Positions 36,538 through 44,283 of a stretch of DNA of 64,000 bases are shown here, one piece after another. Position 1 is the stretch's first letter, and each line of letters starts with the position of its first letter. Source of the DNA: Chryseobacterium sp. 7 (lineage in GTDB: Bacteria > Bacteroidota > Bacteroidia > Flavobacteriales > Weeksellaceae); the NCBI RefSeq assembly GCF_003663845.1, contig NZ_RCCA01000001.1, forward strand, positions 2,356,001-2,420,000. The letters run 5' to 3'. The position numbers and the translations under genes are program-made. The notes beneath the pieces were generated by a model, which was given only the letters and a program-made list of their open reading frames with translations, was not told the origin of the DNA and ran no database searches.

Positions 36538-36569
36538 AAATAAAAGCCCGGAAAGCCGAGCTTTTATCT
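36538..36569 (-). terminator. Intrinsic terminator region below etfA
   Basis: AAAAGCCCGG and CCGAGCTTTT (36542-36551 and 36556-36565) form a long stem with an AAAG loop and one G-U pair. ATAAAAGC and GCTTTTAT extend it. T-rich on the minus strand. It likely ends the etfBA transcript before the BFN gene. Confidence 0.8.
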
Positions 36570-36589
36570 ATATTATTGATGATTGTCAA

Positions 36590-36673
36590 AAGTCAATAGT
36601 GAATTTTGCTTCGCAAGTGAATTATTTAATTAAAAATTACCAAGCAAAGCGAATTGACTATTCACAATTCACT
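36590..36673. repeat. Dispersed palindromic repeat, copy 2
   Basis: The left half contains AGTCAATAGTGAATTTTGC followed by TTCGCAAGTGAAT; the right half contains AAGCGAATTGACTATTCACA, its approximate inverse. Copy 1 is at 9234 and copy 3 at 45464. It fills the gap between etfA and the BFN gene. Confidence 0.75.
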
Positions 36674-36676
36674 TTC

Positions 36677-37624
36677 TTATCCTTTAATTGCTTTAATTTT
36701 CTCTGTCAATGCAGGAATAATCTGGAAAGCATCTCCTACTACTCCGTAGTCAGCAGACTTGAAGAACGGTGCTTCAGGATCACTGTTGATTACTACGATC
36801 GTTTTCGAAGAGTTTACTCCAGCAAGGTGCTGAATAGCTCCTGAAATTCCTACAGCCACATAAAGGTTAGGGGAAATTGCTTTACCTGTCTGTCCTACGT
36901 GTTCTGTGTGAGGTCTCCATCCGATATCAGAAACCGGTTTAGAACATGCTGTAGCAGCTCCTAAAACGTTTGCTAAATCTTCAATCATACCCCAGTTTTC
37001 AGGTCCTTTCATTCCTCTACCGGCAGAAACAACAACTTCTGCTTCTTTAAGGTCTAATTTACCTGAACTCTGCTCGTGAGAAATTACTTTAGTATCTTCA
37101 TTGGCTACGGATAAGTTTTTCACTTCTTCTGAACCAGATACTGCATTTTCTTTAACACCGAAAGCATTTTGAGAAACGGTAACAATTACTCCGTTTCCTT
37201 CTGCTTTTGCATGCATGAAACCTTTTCCTGAGAATGCTCTTCTTTTTACCTGGAAAGGAGAAAGGCTTTCAGGAGCTTCCAGTGCGTTGGTAATTAAAGA
37301 ATAGTTCTTCATTACAGCAAGCATAGGAGCAACGGAAGAGGCATCAGTAGTATGAGGGAAAACGATTATATTTCCGTCTGCCACTTCACTTACAGCCTGT
37401 GCAAATGCTTTTGCTGAGAAGTTTTTAAGACCTTCGTCTTTGATGTTGATAACGTTTGATGCTCCATATTTGTACAATAAATCTGAAGAATCTGTTGGGT
37501 TTACAGAGATTGCCGTTACGGTATCTCCAGCTTTATCAGCAATAGCTTTAGCGTAAGAAACTGCTTCGAAAGCTGCTTTTTTGTAAACTCCGTTTATATT
37601 TTCTGCGTATACGAATACTGCCAT
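36677..37624 (-). CDS. etfA: Electron transfer flavoprotein subunit alpha
   Basis: A 315-residue EtfA. The FAD-binding C-terminal domain includes SAGRGMKGPENW near 205, SKPVSDIGWRPH near 235, and the GQTGKAISPNLYVAVGISGAIQHLAG signature near 255-280. The final INSDPEAPFFKSADYGVVGD is also conserved. With EtfB it carries electrons from acyl-CoA dehydrogenases to the quinone pool. It follows etfB by 98 bp, with an AGG-rich spacer between the two. Confidence 0.96.
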   Translation of the reverse strand: MAVFVYAENINGVYKKAAFEAVSYAKAIADKAGDTVTAISVNPTDSSDLLYKYGASNVINIKDEGLKNFSAKAFAQAVSEVADGNIIVFPHTTDASSVAPMLAVMKNYSLITNALEAPESLSPFQVKRRAFSGKGFMHAKAEGNGVIVTVSQNAFGVKENAVSGSEEVKNLSVANEDTKVISHEQSSGKLDLKEAEVVVSAGRGMKGPENWGMIEDLANVLGAATACSKPVSDIGWRPHTEHVGQTGKAISPNLYVAVGISGAIQHLAGVNSSKTIVVINSDPEAPFFKSADYGVVGDAFQIIPALTEKIKAIKG

Positions 37625-37722
37625 TGTTTTTAATTTTTAGGTTGTAGGGTTTAGGTTCCAGGGATTAGGTTTAAGAAGTTTGTATAAAACTGCTGCCTAT
37701 CACCTCATACCTGTTATCTTTA

Positions 37723-38469
37723 TTAGATTACTTTAGCTTCTTCGTGAAGTAATCTTACCAATTCATCCAGATTGTCAGGAGAAACCATTTTCACAGCAGC
37801 TCTTGGCGGAACGCTGTCATAAGATACGCCCTGAACTTTTACTTCTGAAGAAGACGGCTCTACTACCTGCAGAGGTTTTGTTCTTGCCGACATAATTCCT
37901 CTCATATTCGGGATGATAAGGTCTTTCTCATCTACCAATCCTTTCTGACCTGCAATAATTGCCGGTAATTTTACAGAAATAGTTTCTTTCCCTCCTTCAA
38001 TTTCTCTTACTGCAGTAGCTTCGCTTCCGTTTACATCTAAACCTACTGAAGCGTTTACGAAAGGCTGGTTCAATAGCTGAGCCACCATTCCCGGAACAGA
38101 TCCTCCGTTATAGTCGATAGATTCTTTTCCGCAAAGGATAAGATCATATCCTCCGTTTTGAGCTACAGCAGCAATTTCTTTTGCTGTAGAATAGCTGTCT
38201 TTCGGATCAAGATTTACTCTTACAGCATCATTAGCACCAATAGCTAAAGCTTTTCTGATCACAGGTTCTGTAGCAGCATCTCCTACGTTGATAACTGTTA
38301 CTGTTGCTCCCTGAGCTTCCTGAAGTTTAACCGCTTTTGTCAACGCAAATTCGTCTAATGGATTAATTACCCACTGAATTCCGTTTTTGTCGAAAGCAGA
38401 TTTATCTGCTGTAAAGTTAATTTTGGAAGTAGTATCCGGAACACTACTAATACAAACTAATATTTTCAT
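37723..38469 (-). CDS. etfB: Electron transfer flavoprotein subunit beta
   Basis: A 248-residue EtfB. The N-terminal ILVCISSVPDTTSKINF and the AMP-binding domain elements (LAIGANDAVRVN; GKESIDYNGGSVPGMVAQLL; the signature VREIEGGKETISVKLPAIIAGQKGL) are all present. It pairs with EtfA, and is the first gene of the two-gene unit. Length is normal. Confidence 0.96.
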   Translation of the reverse strand: MKILVCISSVPDTTSKINFTADKSAFDKNGIQWVINPLDEFALTKAVKLQEAQGATVTVINVGDAATEPVIRKALAIGANDAVRVNLDPKDSYSTAKEIAAVAQNGGYDLILCGKESIDYNGGSVPGMVAQLLNQPFVNASVGLDVNGSEATAVREIEGGKETISVKLPAIIAGQKGLVDEKDLIIPNMRGIMSARTKPLQVVEPSSSEVKVQGVSYDSVPPRAAVKMVSPDNLDELVRLLHEEAKVI

Positions 38470-38618
38470 GTGTACTATTTTATTTTTTCCCTTTAATGCA
38501 TAAAATCATGACAGTTTATGCAGAGATTTTGTTTAAATTAATTTTTGCTAATATAAATAAAAAATATATTATGCATGCATAATACTTATTAAATTATTAT
38601 TCAATACATTAGATGTAG

Positions 38619-39326
38619 TTACTTGGCTGGTTTTGTTGCCCTAAACTCTATTTTACTTGGCAAAACTCTTGGATTCATCTTCAAAATATCCAATATAAGA
38701 TTCCCCATATCTTCGGGCTGGATCTTCCAATTATCCTTTTCAGACGGAATATTTCCATTAAAATGAGTAGCTACCGATCCCGGCATAATCACTGTAGATT
38801 TGATATTGTATTTTCTTAAATCAATCATGGCAGCCTGTGTAAACCCTACCACACCGAATTTTGAAGCGTTATACCCTGTTCCGTTTTCAAAGAAATTGGC
38901 ACCTGCCAGACTGGAAATGGTAATATAGTATCCTTCTGTCTTTTTCAGTTCTTCTACAGAAGCTTTTAAGGTATAAAAAACACCGGTAAGATTGGTTTCT
39001 ATCATATCATTCCACTCTTCTGCCGTCAGTTCGTCTACGGGCTTAAAAATACCCAGCCCGGCATTCGCAATAATATAATCCAGTCTTCCGAATTTTTCTA
39101 CTGTATATTTCACAGCTTCCTGCTCGCTTTCCAGACTTCTTACATCGGAAACAATCCCTAGCACATTTTCTGAATATTGCTTAAGTTCTTCTTCTGCCTT
39201 CATCACATCTTCTCTTTTTCTTCCCGAAAATGCTACTGAGATTCCATTTTCAAGTAAAATCTTCGCAATCCCGAAACCGATACCTTTGGTTCCTCCTGTT
39301 ATATAAGCTGTTTTATTTTCTGACAT
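38619..39326 (-). CDS. Short-chain dehydrogenase/reductase
   Basis: A 235-residue classical SDR. The cofactor loop TGGTKGIG (TGxxxGxG) is at residues ~8-15, SGRK follows at ~34 (an Arg-Lys pair suggesting NADP), and NAG is near residue 86. The catalytic Ser is in ISSLAG near 138 and the YxxxK pair is YNASK near 151-155. Substrate unknown. The longest frame starts at a TTG three codons earlier; the ATG before SENKTAY fits the family. Monocistronic. Confidence 0.88.
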   Translation of the reverse strand: MSENKTAYITGGTKGIGFGIAKILLENGISVAFSGRKREDVMKAEEELKQYSENVLGIVSDVRSLESEQEAVKYTVEKFGRLDYIIANAGLGIFKPVDELTAEEWNDMIETNLTGVFYTLKASVEELKKTEGYYITISSLAGANFFENGTGYNASKFGVVGFTQAAMIDLRKYNIKSTVIMPGSVATHFNGNIPSEKDNWKIQPEDMGNLILDILKMNPRVLPSKIEFRATKPAK

Positions 39327-39358
39327 AGGCTTCAAAATTTTAATTCCCTAAAATAACA

Positions 39359-39382
39359 AAAACGCCCCAATTGGAACGTTTT
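39359..39382 (-). terminator. Intrinsic terminator of the T9SS-sorted protein gene
   Basis: AAAACG and CGTTTT pair with an inner CCAATTGG palindrome forming part of the stem-loop, 25 bp past the stop, T-rich on the minus strand. Confidence 0.6.
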
Positions 39383-39406
39383 ACTGATACTAAGATTTAT
39401 CAGGAT

Positions 39407-40345
39407 TTATTTTTTAATGAATTTCTTATTGAATCTTCCTTTTTCTGTGTCAATGACAAGAATATAGTTCCCGGCAGCCAGTTCTGATACATTTACAGGA
39501 GCATCATTTTTCTTATCACCGGATGATATCGTTTTGATTGATTTTCCGGTCATATCTACAATACTTACTTGGGTAATTTTTGTCTCTTTTGAATCAATAT
39601 TGATAAAATCTTCAACAGGATTTGGGTAAAACTTCAATTCCATATCTTTTAAATTAGAATCTTTTACATCCATGAGTTGTAATTCGGTATTAATTTTAAT
39701 ATTATCAATATAAGCGGATCCCGATACATTATTATGTACAAAACGCAGCTGATTGATATTCATAGCACCTGCAGCTATGCCTGTATAAATCAGATTCTCA
39801 TTAAGGTAATACCTGACATCTGCAGCGGTTCCAACAATTTTAAATCTATACCAGGTATTAGGCAGCCATGTTGAAGGTACAGCAATCAGATCCTGTATTC
39901 CTGATATTGTATTCAGAATTTTCATCAGCCCTGTTTTATCAAAATCCAGTCTTATGACATACTGATCATCAACATCATTTACGCATTGAAAACCAAAATC
40001 AGAACCGTTAAGCTGTGACATATTGATATCAAATGATACCGAGAAGTTGTTGTAAGAAAGGGGGATTGAAAGATTATAAAATCCTCCGATAATAGGCTCT
40101 GACTGGGTTCCGTAGGTGGCTTCCTTTACAATTTTAAGGGAAGCACTTCCATCGCTGGCTTTATCTGCTGTAATAATCTGATGCGTTATATTTTCCGGCA
40201 CACCGCCTGTAGGAGTGCTGATCCATCCCGCCTGTCCGTGAATATTTCCGGTACTGAAACCTTCACTAGGTTCAAATGATATTGCCTGTTGTGAAAAAAT
40301 GCACATGTACAACAATAAAAACGCAATTGAGTAGTATTTTTTCAT
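39407..40345 (-). CDS. Exported protein with T9SS type A sorting domain (concanavalin-like fold)
   Basis: A 312-residue protein. Signal peptide residues 1-18 (KKYYSIAFLLLYMCIFS before QQ). The central region is a beta-sandwich pattern with aromatic-rich strands (WYRFKIVGTAADVRYYLNENLIYTG), resembling concanavalin A/laminin-G-like domains that bind carbohydrate. The last ~70 residues (FYPNPVEDFINI...KKFIKK) are a type A T9SS C-terminal sorting domain, as in the metalloprotease at 27 kb. It should be secreted or surface-anchored. No catalytic residues identified. Confidence 0.85.
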   Translation of the reverse strand: MKKYYSIAFLLLYMCIFSQQAISFEPSEGFSTGNIHGQAGWISTPTGGVPENITHQIITADKASDGSASLKIVKEATYGTQSEPIIGGFYNLSIPLSYNNFSVSFDINMSQLNGSDFGFQCVNDVDDQYVIRLDFDKTGLMKILNTISGIQDLIAVPSTWLPNTWYRFKIVGTAADVRYYLNENLIYTGIAAGAMNINQLRFVHNNVSGSAYIDNIKINTELQLMDVKDSNLKDMELKFYPNPVEDFINIDSKETKITQVSIVDMTGKSIKTISSGDKKNDAPVNVSELAAGNYILVIDTEKGRFNKKFIKK

Positions 40346-40504
40346 AGTAAATCAAGTTTTGGATTAAAAATATAAACTTTCCATGAATGGTGAAATAACT
40401 TATTGCAAATAAAAATTAACACTTTTATTTTCAGTGAATTTAATTTTTAAAGACATCAAAAGCACATTTCTAAAAGGCCATAATGGTATGAAATGGATAA
40501 AAAA

Positions 40505-40534
40505 ATAAGGTATCTCTTTGCAGAAATACCTTAT
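40505..40534 (-). terminator. Intrinsic terminator of the dipeptidase gene
   Basis: ATAAGGTAT and ATACCTTAT pair (9 bp, plus inner pairs), 20 bp past the dipeptidase stop, with a T-run on the minus strand. Confidence 0.8.
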
Positions 40535-40554
40535 GATCTATTATTTTAGTTAAA

Positions 40555-41934
40555 TTACTTTGAATAATTTTCAAAAAACATTGGGATACTTTCAATTCCT
40601 TTATAGAAATTAAATAATCCATAATGCTCGTTTGGAGAGTGGATTGCATCAGAATCCAACCCAAAGCCCATCAATACAGACTTAGCTCCTAAAATCTGCT
40701 CAAACATGGCAGTAATCGGAATACTTCCTCCTCCTCTGTACGGAAGAACTTCTTTTCCGAATGCAGATTCCATTGCTTGTTTTGCAGCAGCAAATTCTTT
40801 CGTGTCTGTTGGCAGAACGTAAGGCATACCTCCATGGTGAGGGGTTACTTTTACTTTTACAGTATCTGGAGCCATTTTCTCGAAATATTTCGTGAACTTT
40901 TCTGTAATCTCCTGTGGAGTCTGGTAAGGAACCAAACGCATAGAAATTTTAGCAAAAGCTTTTGAAGGAATTACTGTTTTCGCCCCTTCTCCTGTATAAC
41001 CGCCCCAGATTCCGTTGCAGTCTAAAGTAGGACGGATAGATGTTCTTTCTAACGTTGTATATCCTTTTTCTCCTTCAATATTGCTTAATCCGATTGATTT
41101 TTTGAATTCTTCAGGATTGTCTTTCAATTTGTTCATTTCAGCTCTTTCTGCGTCTGAAACTGCTTCTACGTTGTCGTAGAATCCGTCAATGGTAATGTGC
41201 CCGTTTTCATCAATCAGGTTGGCAATCATTCTTGAAAGAACGTGAATAGGGTTCGGTACTGCTCCGCCATAAAGCCCTGAGTGTAAGTCTCTGTTTGGTC
41301 CTTCCACTTCTACTTCTACATAGCTTAAACCTCTTAATCCTGTTGTAACAGTAGGTTGTTCGTTGCTGTAGATATGGGTATCGGAAATCAGGATACAGTC
41401 GCAAGCTAGCTTCTCTTTATTTTCATTTACCCAGTCTCCTAAGCTTACAGATCCTACTTCTTCTTCTCCTTCTAAGATAAATTTAACATTGCAAGGAAGA
41501 GCATTGGTTTTCATCATGGCTTCAAAAGCCTTCAGATGCATGAAAAACTGTCCTTTATCATCCGCAGAACCTCTTGCGAAGATGGCTCCTTCCGGGTGTA
41601 GTTCAGTTTTCTCAATGTAAGGCTCAAAAGGCGGCTTTGTCCATAATTCCAATGGATCTGCCGGCTGAACATCATAATGCCCATATACCAATACTGTAGG
41701 TAAATTTTTATCTAAAATCTTTTCCCCGAAAACAATTGGATATCCTTTTGTCTGGCAAACTTCCACATGATCAGCTCCTGCATTCTTAAGGTGTGCAGCC
41801 ACTACATCTGCACATTTCAAAACGTCATCTTTATACGCCGGATCTGCAGAAATAGAAGGAATTCTCAATAACTCAAATAATTCATCCACGAAACGCTGTT
41901 TGTTTTCGTTAATGTAATTTAATGTCTCTTGCAT
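40555..41934 (-). CDS. M20-family dipeptidase
   Basis: A 459-residue zinc peptidase of the CNDP/PepV-like branch of M20. Metal motifs are visible in order: GHYDVQP near residue 86, RGSADDKGQ near 121 (bridging Asp), and the catalytic EGEEEVGS near 150. The dimerisation/lid domain follows (LHSGLYGG). The last zinc His is in AIHSPNEHYGLFN near 437. It cleaves dipeptides in the cytoplasm; no signal peptide is seen. Monocistronic. Confidence 0.93.
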   Translation of the reverse strand: MQETLNYINENKQRFVDELFELLRIPSISADPAYKDDVLKCADVVAAHLKNAGADHVEVCQTKGYPIVFGEKILDKNLPTVLVYGHYDVQPADPLELWTKPPFEPYIEKTELHPEGAIFARGSADDKGQFFMHLKAFEAMMKTNALPCNVKFILEGEEEVGSVSLGDWVNENKEKLACDCILISDTHIYSNEQPTVTTGLRGLSYVEVEVEGPNRDLHSGLYGGAVPNPIHVLSRMIANLIDENGHITIDGFYDNVEAVSDAERAEMNKLKDNPEEFKKSIGLSNIEGEKGYTTLERTSIRPTLDCNGIWGGYTGEGAKTVIPSKAFAKISMRLVPYQTPQEITEKFTKYFEKMAPDTVKVKVTPHHGGMPYVLPTDTKEFAAAKQAMESAFGKEVLPYRGGGSIPITAMFEQILGAKSVLMGFGLDSDAIHSPNEHYGLFNFYKGIESIPMFFENYSK

Positions 41935-42047
41935 TGTAAAAATTTATTTTGTTAAAATTAAAAAAAATGGCCGGCAGCGACAAACAAAAAGGCAGGATTT
42001 TCCAAACCTTTTGTGAATGAGCCCTTTAGTCAGATTTTTTAATAAAA

Positions 42048-42072
42048 AATGCCCTGCAGAAACAGGGCATTT
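42048..42072 (-). terminator. Intrinsic terminator of the small lipoprotein gene
   Basis: AAATGCCCTG and CAGGGCATTT pair (10 bp) around a 5-nt loop, 20 bp past the stop, with a T-run on the minus strand. Confidence 0.88.
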
Positions 42073-42091
42073 GTATGTTGTATACTACTAA

Positions 42092-42373
42092 TTAGTGTTC
42101 AGCTTTTGGAGCTTCTTTTGCTTCAGCAGGTTTTGCCGCAGCAGTACTGTCTGTTGCATGAGCTTCAGGTTTTGCAGCTTCTTCTTTGTGCCCTTCCGCA
42201 GTTGCAGCAGCCTCATGACCATGTCCCTGAGCTTCTCCACCTTTCTGAACGTCATCAGAATATCTTTCTGCTCCTTCTTCTAGTTTTAGAGTATTCTTGT
42301 TCCCTCCAGCAGATATTTTTTTACAGCTGACAGCTACAGTTGCAATAGCTAAACATATAATCAATTTTTTCAT
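42092..42373 (-). CDS. Low-complexity lipoprotein (Ala/Glu/His-rich)
   Basis: A 93-residue protein. Residues 1-17 form a lipoprotein signal (KKLIICLAIATVAVSC, lipobox AVSC). The mature part is hydrophilic and low in complexity: alternating Ala, Glu, Lys, Gly and about six His (GHGHEAAATAEGHKEE). It is probably disordered. The composition recalls spacer or metal-binding lipoproteins, but no family was recognised. Monocistronic. Confidence 0.65.
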   Translation of the reverse strand: MKKLIICLAIATVAVSCKKISAGGNKNTLKLEEGAERYSDDVQKGGEAQGHGHEAAATAEGHKEEAAKPEAHATDSTAAAKPAEAKEAPKAEH

Positions 42374-42504
42374 ATGTACAATTTAATTTTTTTAAAAAAT
42401 CATATGAAACCGCCCTGTTTTTGCTTATTTAAACAGCCTGCGATTTCATCCTTCAATTTTTGATTGCCCAAAATTAAGAAATCCTGCATTTTTCAGCAAC
42501 ATTT

Positions 42505-43650
42505 TTATACTGATTTTAAAATAATTTTCCCTTTTTTGGATTGTGTAAAAATAAGGTAGTGCTCTCCTCCATCTTTCAGCCCGTATTTCTTTTTGATTTC
42601 TTCCGGTTTTAAAGGGTAATTTTTTGAAATGACATTGAACTGTTCTTTCTTTTTAATGCTTTTAGAATCAATAACTTCCATTTCTAAAATTCTTCCGGGA
42701 AAGTTTTCATTTTTCTCAGCTGAAGTATACAAATGACTGTTCGGATGAAGCTTTTTCAATCCGAATTTTTGAGAAATTAAATTAAAGACTCCTGCTTTCA
42801 AGATGGAGTGATTGGGAATGTAAATGTATTTTTGCGGTTCAGAATATTCTGATTCCGCAGTTTCTTCCTCCCCAAATCTAAATGTAAAGACCGCTTCTTC
42901 AGTTTCAAGGTTCACACAGTTGCAGGTAATTCCTTCCATATTTTCGTTGGATAAAAAGACTACAACTTCCTTTACGTCATTTTTCAGAGCAATAATATCA
43001 ATCCTTGAGATACCGGGCAATACTGAAACAAGATACTTAAGATCAATAAGCGGGGAAAGCTTTATGACCACAAGATCAGAAATAGAGCGTAATTTTTCCT
43101 GAATTTCGAGAATATCAGGAGACAGGTCTTCTAAAAGAAAAACTTTGTTTTTTTGCTGGTCTCTTCTGGCCGGATCAAGATAAATAACATCAAAGTGTTC
43201 CTGATTTGTCTCCAAAAAATTTTCAAGCTTAAGGTTCATGAACTTTGCCTCACGACCTAAGATATTCCAGTTATTTTCAACGATCTTTAAAAGTTCGGTA
43301 TTCTGTTCTACCAAAGTGATATTGTCAAAGTTTTGAGACAGATAATAGGCATCAATACCAAAACCACTTGTAAGGTCAATAAATGTTTTTCCTTTCAGAA
43401 TTTCGGATTTATATAGGGCTGTTTTTTCTGATGATGACTGTTCCAGATTAAGCTGTGGCGGGAAAAGAATGCCTTCCTTCAACAGAAATGGAAATTTTCT
43501 CTCTGCTACCTGTTTTCCTTTGATCTGCTGTACAATTTCCTGCATAGAAACCTCTGGAAATGGTGATTTTTTTAATAACAATGAGTGCATATCTGTTTTT
43601 AGATTTGCATAGATATAGTGCTGTACTTCTTTATTTAGTAATTTAACCAC
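42505..43650 (-). CDS. THUMP-like domain class I SAM-dependent methyltransferase
   Basis: A 381-residue protein. The SAM-binding motif is FIDLTSGFGIDAYYLS near residues 90-105 and the catalytic-type motif DVIYLDPARR near 155, as in N6-adenine or rRNA/tRNA methyltransferases. The C-terminal ~80 residues (KKEQFNVISKNYPLKPEEIKKKYGL) form the THUMP-like module that precedes or follows the Rossmann fold in this family. The GTG used as start lies inside the terminal repeat of the GxxExxY unit. The next in-frame ATG is 20 codons in (43590), but sequence conserved in homologues begins before it, so the GTG is preferred. Target RNA or protein unknown. Confidence 0.8.
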   Translation of the reverse strand: MVKLLNKEVQHYIYANLKTDMHSLLLKKSPFPEVSMQEIVQQIKGKQVAERKFPFLLKEGILFPPQLNLEQSSSEKTALYKSEILKGKTFIDLTSGFGIDAYYLSQNFDNITLVEQNTELLKIVENNWNILGREAKFMNLKLENFLETNQEHFDVIYLDPARRDQQKNKVFLLEDLSPDILEIQEKLRSISDLVVIKLSPLIDLKYLVSVLPGISRIDIIALKNDVKEVVVFLSNENMEGITCNCVNLETEEAVFTFRFGEEETAESEYSEPQKYIYIPNHSILKAGVFNLISQKFGLKKLHPNSHLYTSAEKNENFPGRILEMEVIDSKSIKKKEQFNVISKNYPLKPEEIKKKYGLKDGGEHYLIFTQSKKGKIILKSV

Positions 43651-44279
43651 AGATTTTCACAGATTTACACAGATGATTATCCTTCATTTTTTAGTCTAAC
43701 TTCCCATTTATCTTTCTAAAAATACTTTTATCAATATAGTCAGTATTAAAGTTAACTAAAATCCCTAATTTTAAATTTGTTAGTTTTAAATATGTTAATA
43801 ATTGCTGATGATGAATATTTGAGATTTCAGTAACTGCTTTAACTTCAATGATTACTTTATCTTCAACAATTATATCTGCTATAAAACTTGAATCAATAAA
43901 TACATCTTTAAATTTAATATTCATTGAAACTTGGGTTTGTACTCTTAAACCATTATTTTCCAGTTCATAAGCTAAGACTCTTTCGTAAACTTTCTCCAAA
44001 AGACCCGGACCTAGTTCATTGTAAACAGAAAATATAGATTTTCTGATGTAAAAACTTATCTCATTTTCTTTCATTACATTGTATTTATATTAAAAGTACA
44101 ATATTATGAAATAGCATTACAGTTTCTTAATTTAAACCAAAATTTAAATAGGGACTTATAATTTAATTTTATCTGGGCTTAATTTCACAGAATTGTTCAT
44201 GTATTAAACTTATGATACAAAAAAATTCACAGATTATTATGAAAATCATCTGTGAAAATCTGTATAATCTGTGGTTAAA
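43642..44279 (-). mobile_element. Inverted-repeat-bounded GxxExxY unit (638 bp), candidate mobile cassette
   Basis: The ends are approximate inverted repeats of about 34 bp. The left reads TTTAACCACAGATTTT, then CACAGATTTA and CACAGATGAT (three 10-bp CACAGATT units, 43648-43677). The right is its inverse with one indel and two changes (44246-44279), ending GTGGTTAAA. Inside the right end is a second hairpin (TTCACAGAT 44226-44234 with ATCTGTGAA 44248-44256). The only gene in the unit encodes a GxxExxY protein. The unit lies between mutA and the methyltransferase gene; the left repeat contains the latter's GTG start. CACAGATT-type repeats near GxxExxY genes are known in other phyla, but this arrangement as a defined cassette is inference. 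Confidence 0.5.
43691..44074 (-). CDS. GxxExxY protein (PD-(D/E)XK nuclease-like)
   Basis: A 127-residue protein with the GxxExxY core: GPGLLEKVYERVLAYELENNG near residues 22-42. It continues with a strand pair (FIADIIVEDKVIIEVKAV) in which D, E and K fit a PD-(D/E)XK nuclease-like core (D83-x9-E-x-K). The helical tail LLTYLKLTNLKLGILVNF is also typical. The family is widespread and usually called domain of unknown function; nuclease activity has been proposed from fold only. It sits alone inside the inverted-repeat unit. The basic composition and repeats suggest that it is part of a mobile cassette. Confidence 0.85.
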   Translation of the reverse strand: MKENEISFYIRKSIFSVYNELGPGLLEKVYERVLAYELENNGLRVQTQVSMNIKFKDVFIDSSFIADIIVEDKVIIEVKAVTEISNIHHQQLLTYLKLTNLKLGILVNFNTDYIDKSIFRKINGKLD

Positions 44280-44283
44280 AATC

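Noticed and set aside
36599..36844. Plus-strand ORF of 81 codons over the etfA end
   Set aside because: It consists of a palindromic repeat and antisense etfA sequence.
43648..43677. Three 10-bp CACAGATT units, possible CRISPR-like array
   Set aside because: The units are adjacent with no spacers and no cas genes are present; they are part of the cassette's terminal repeat.
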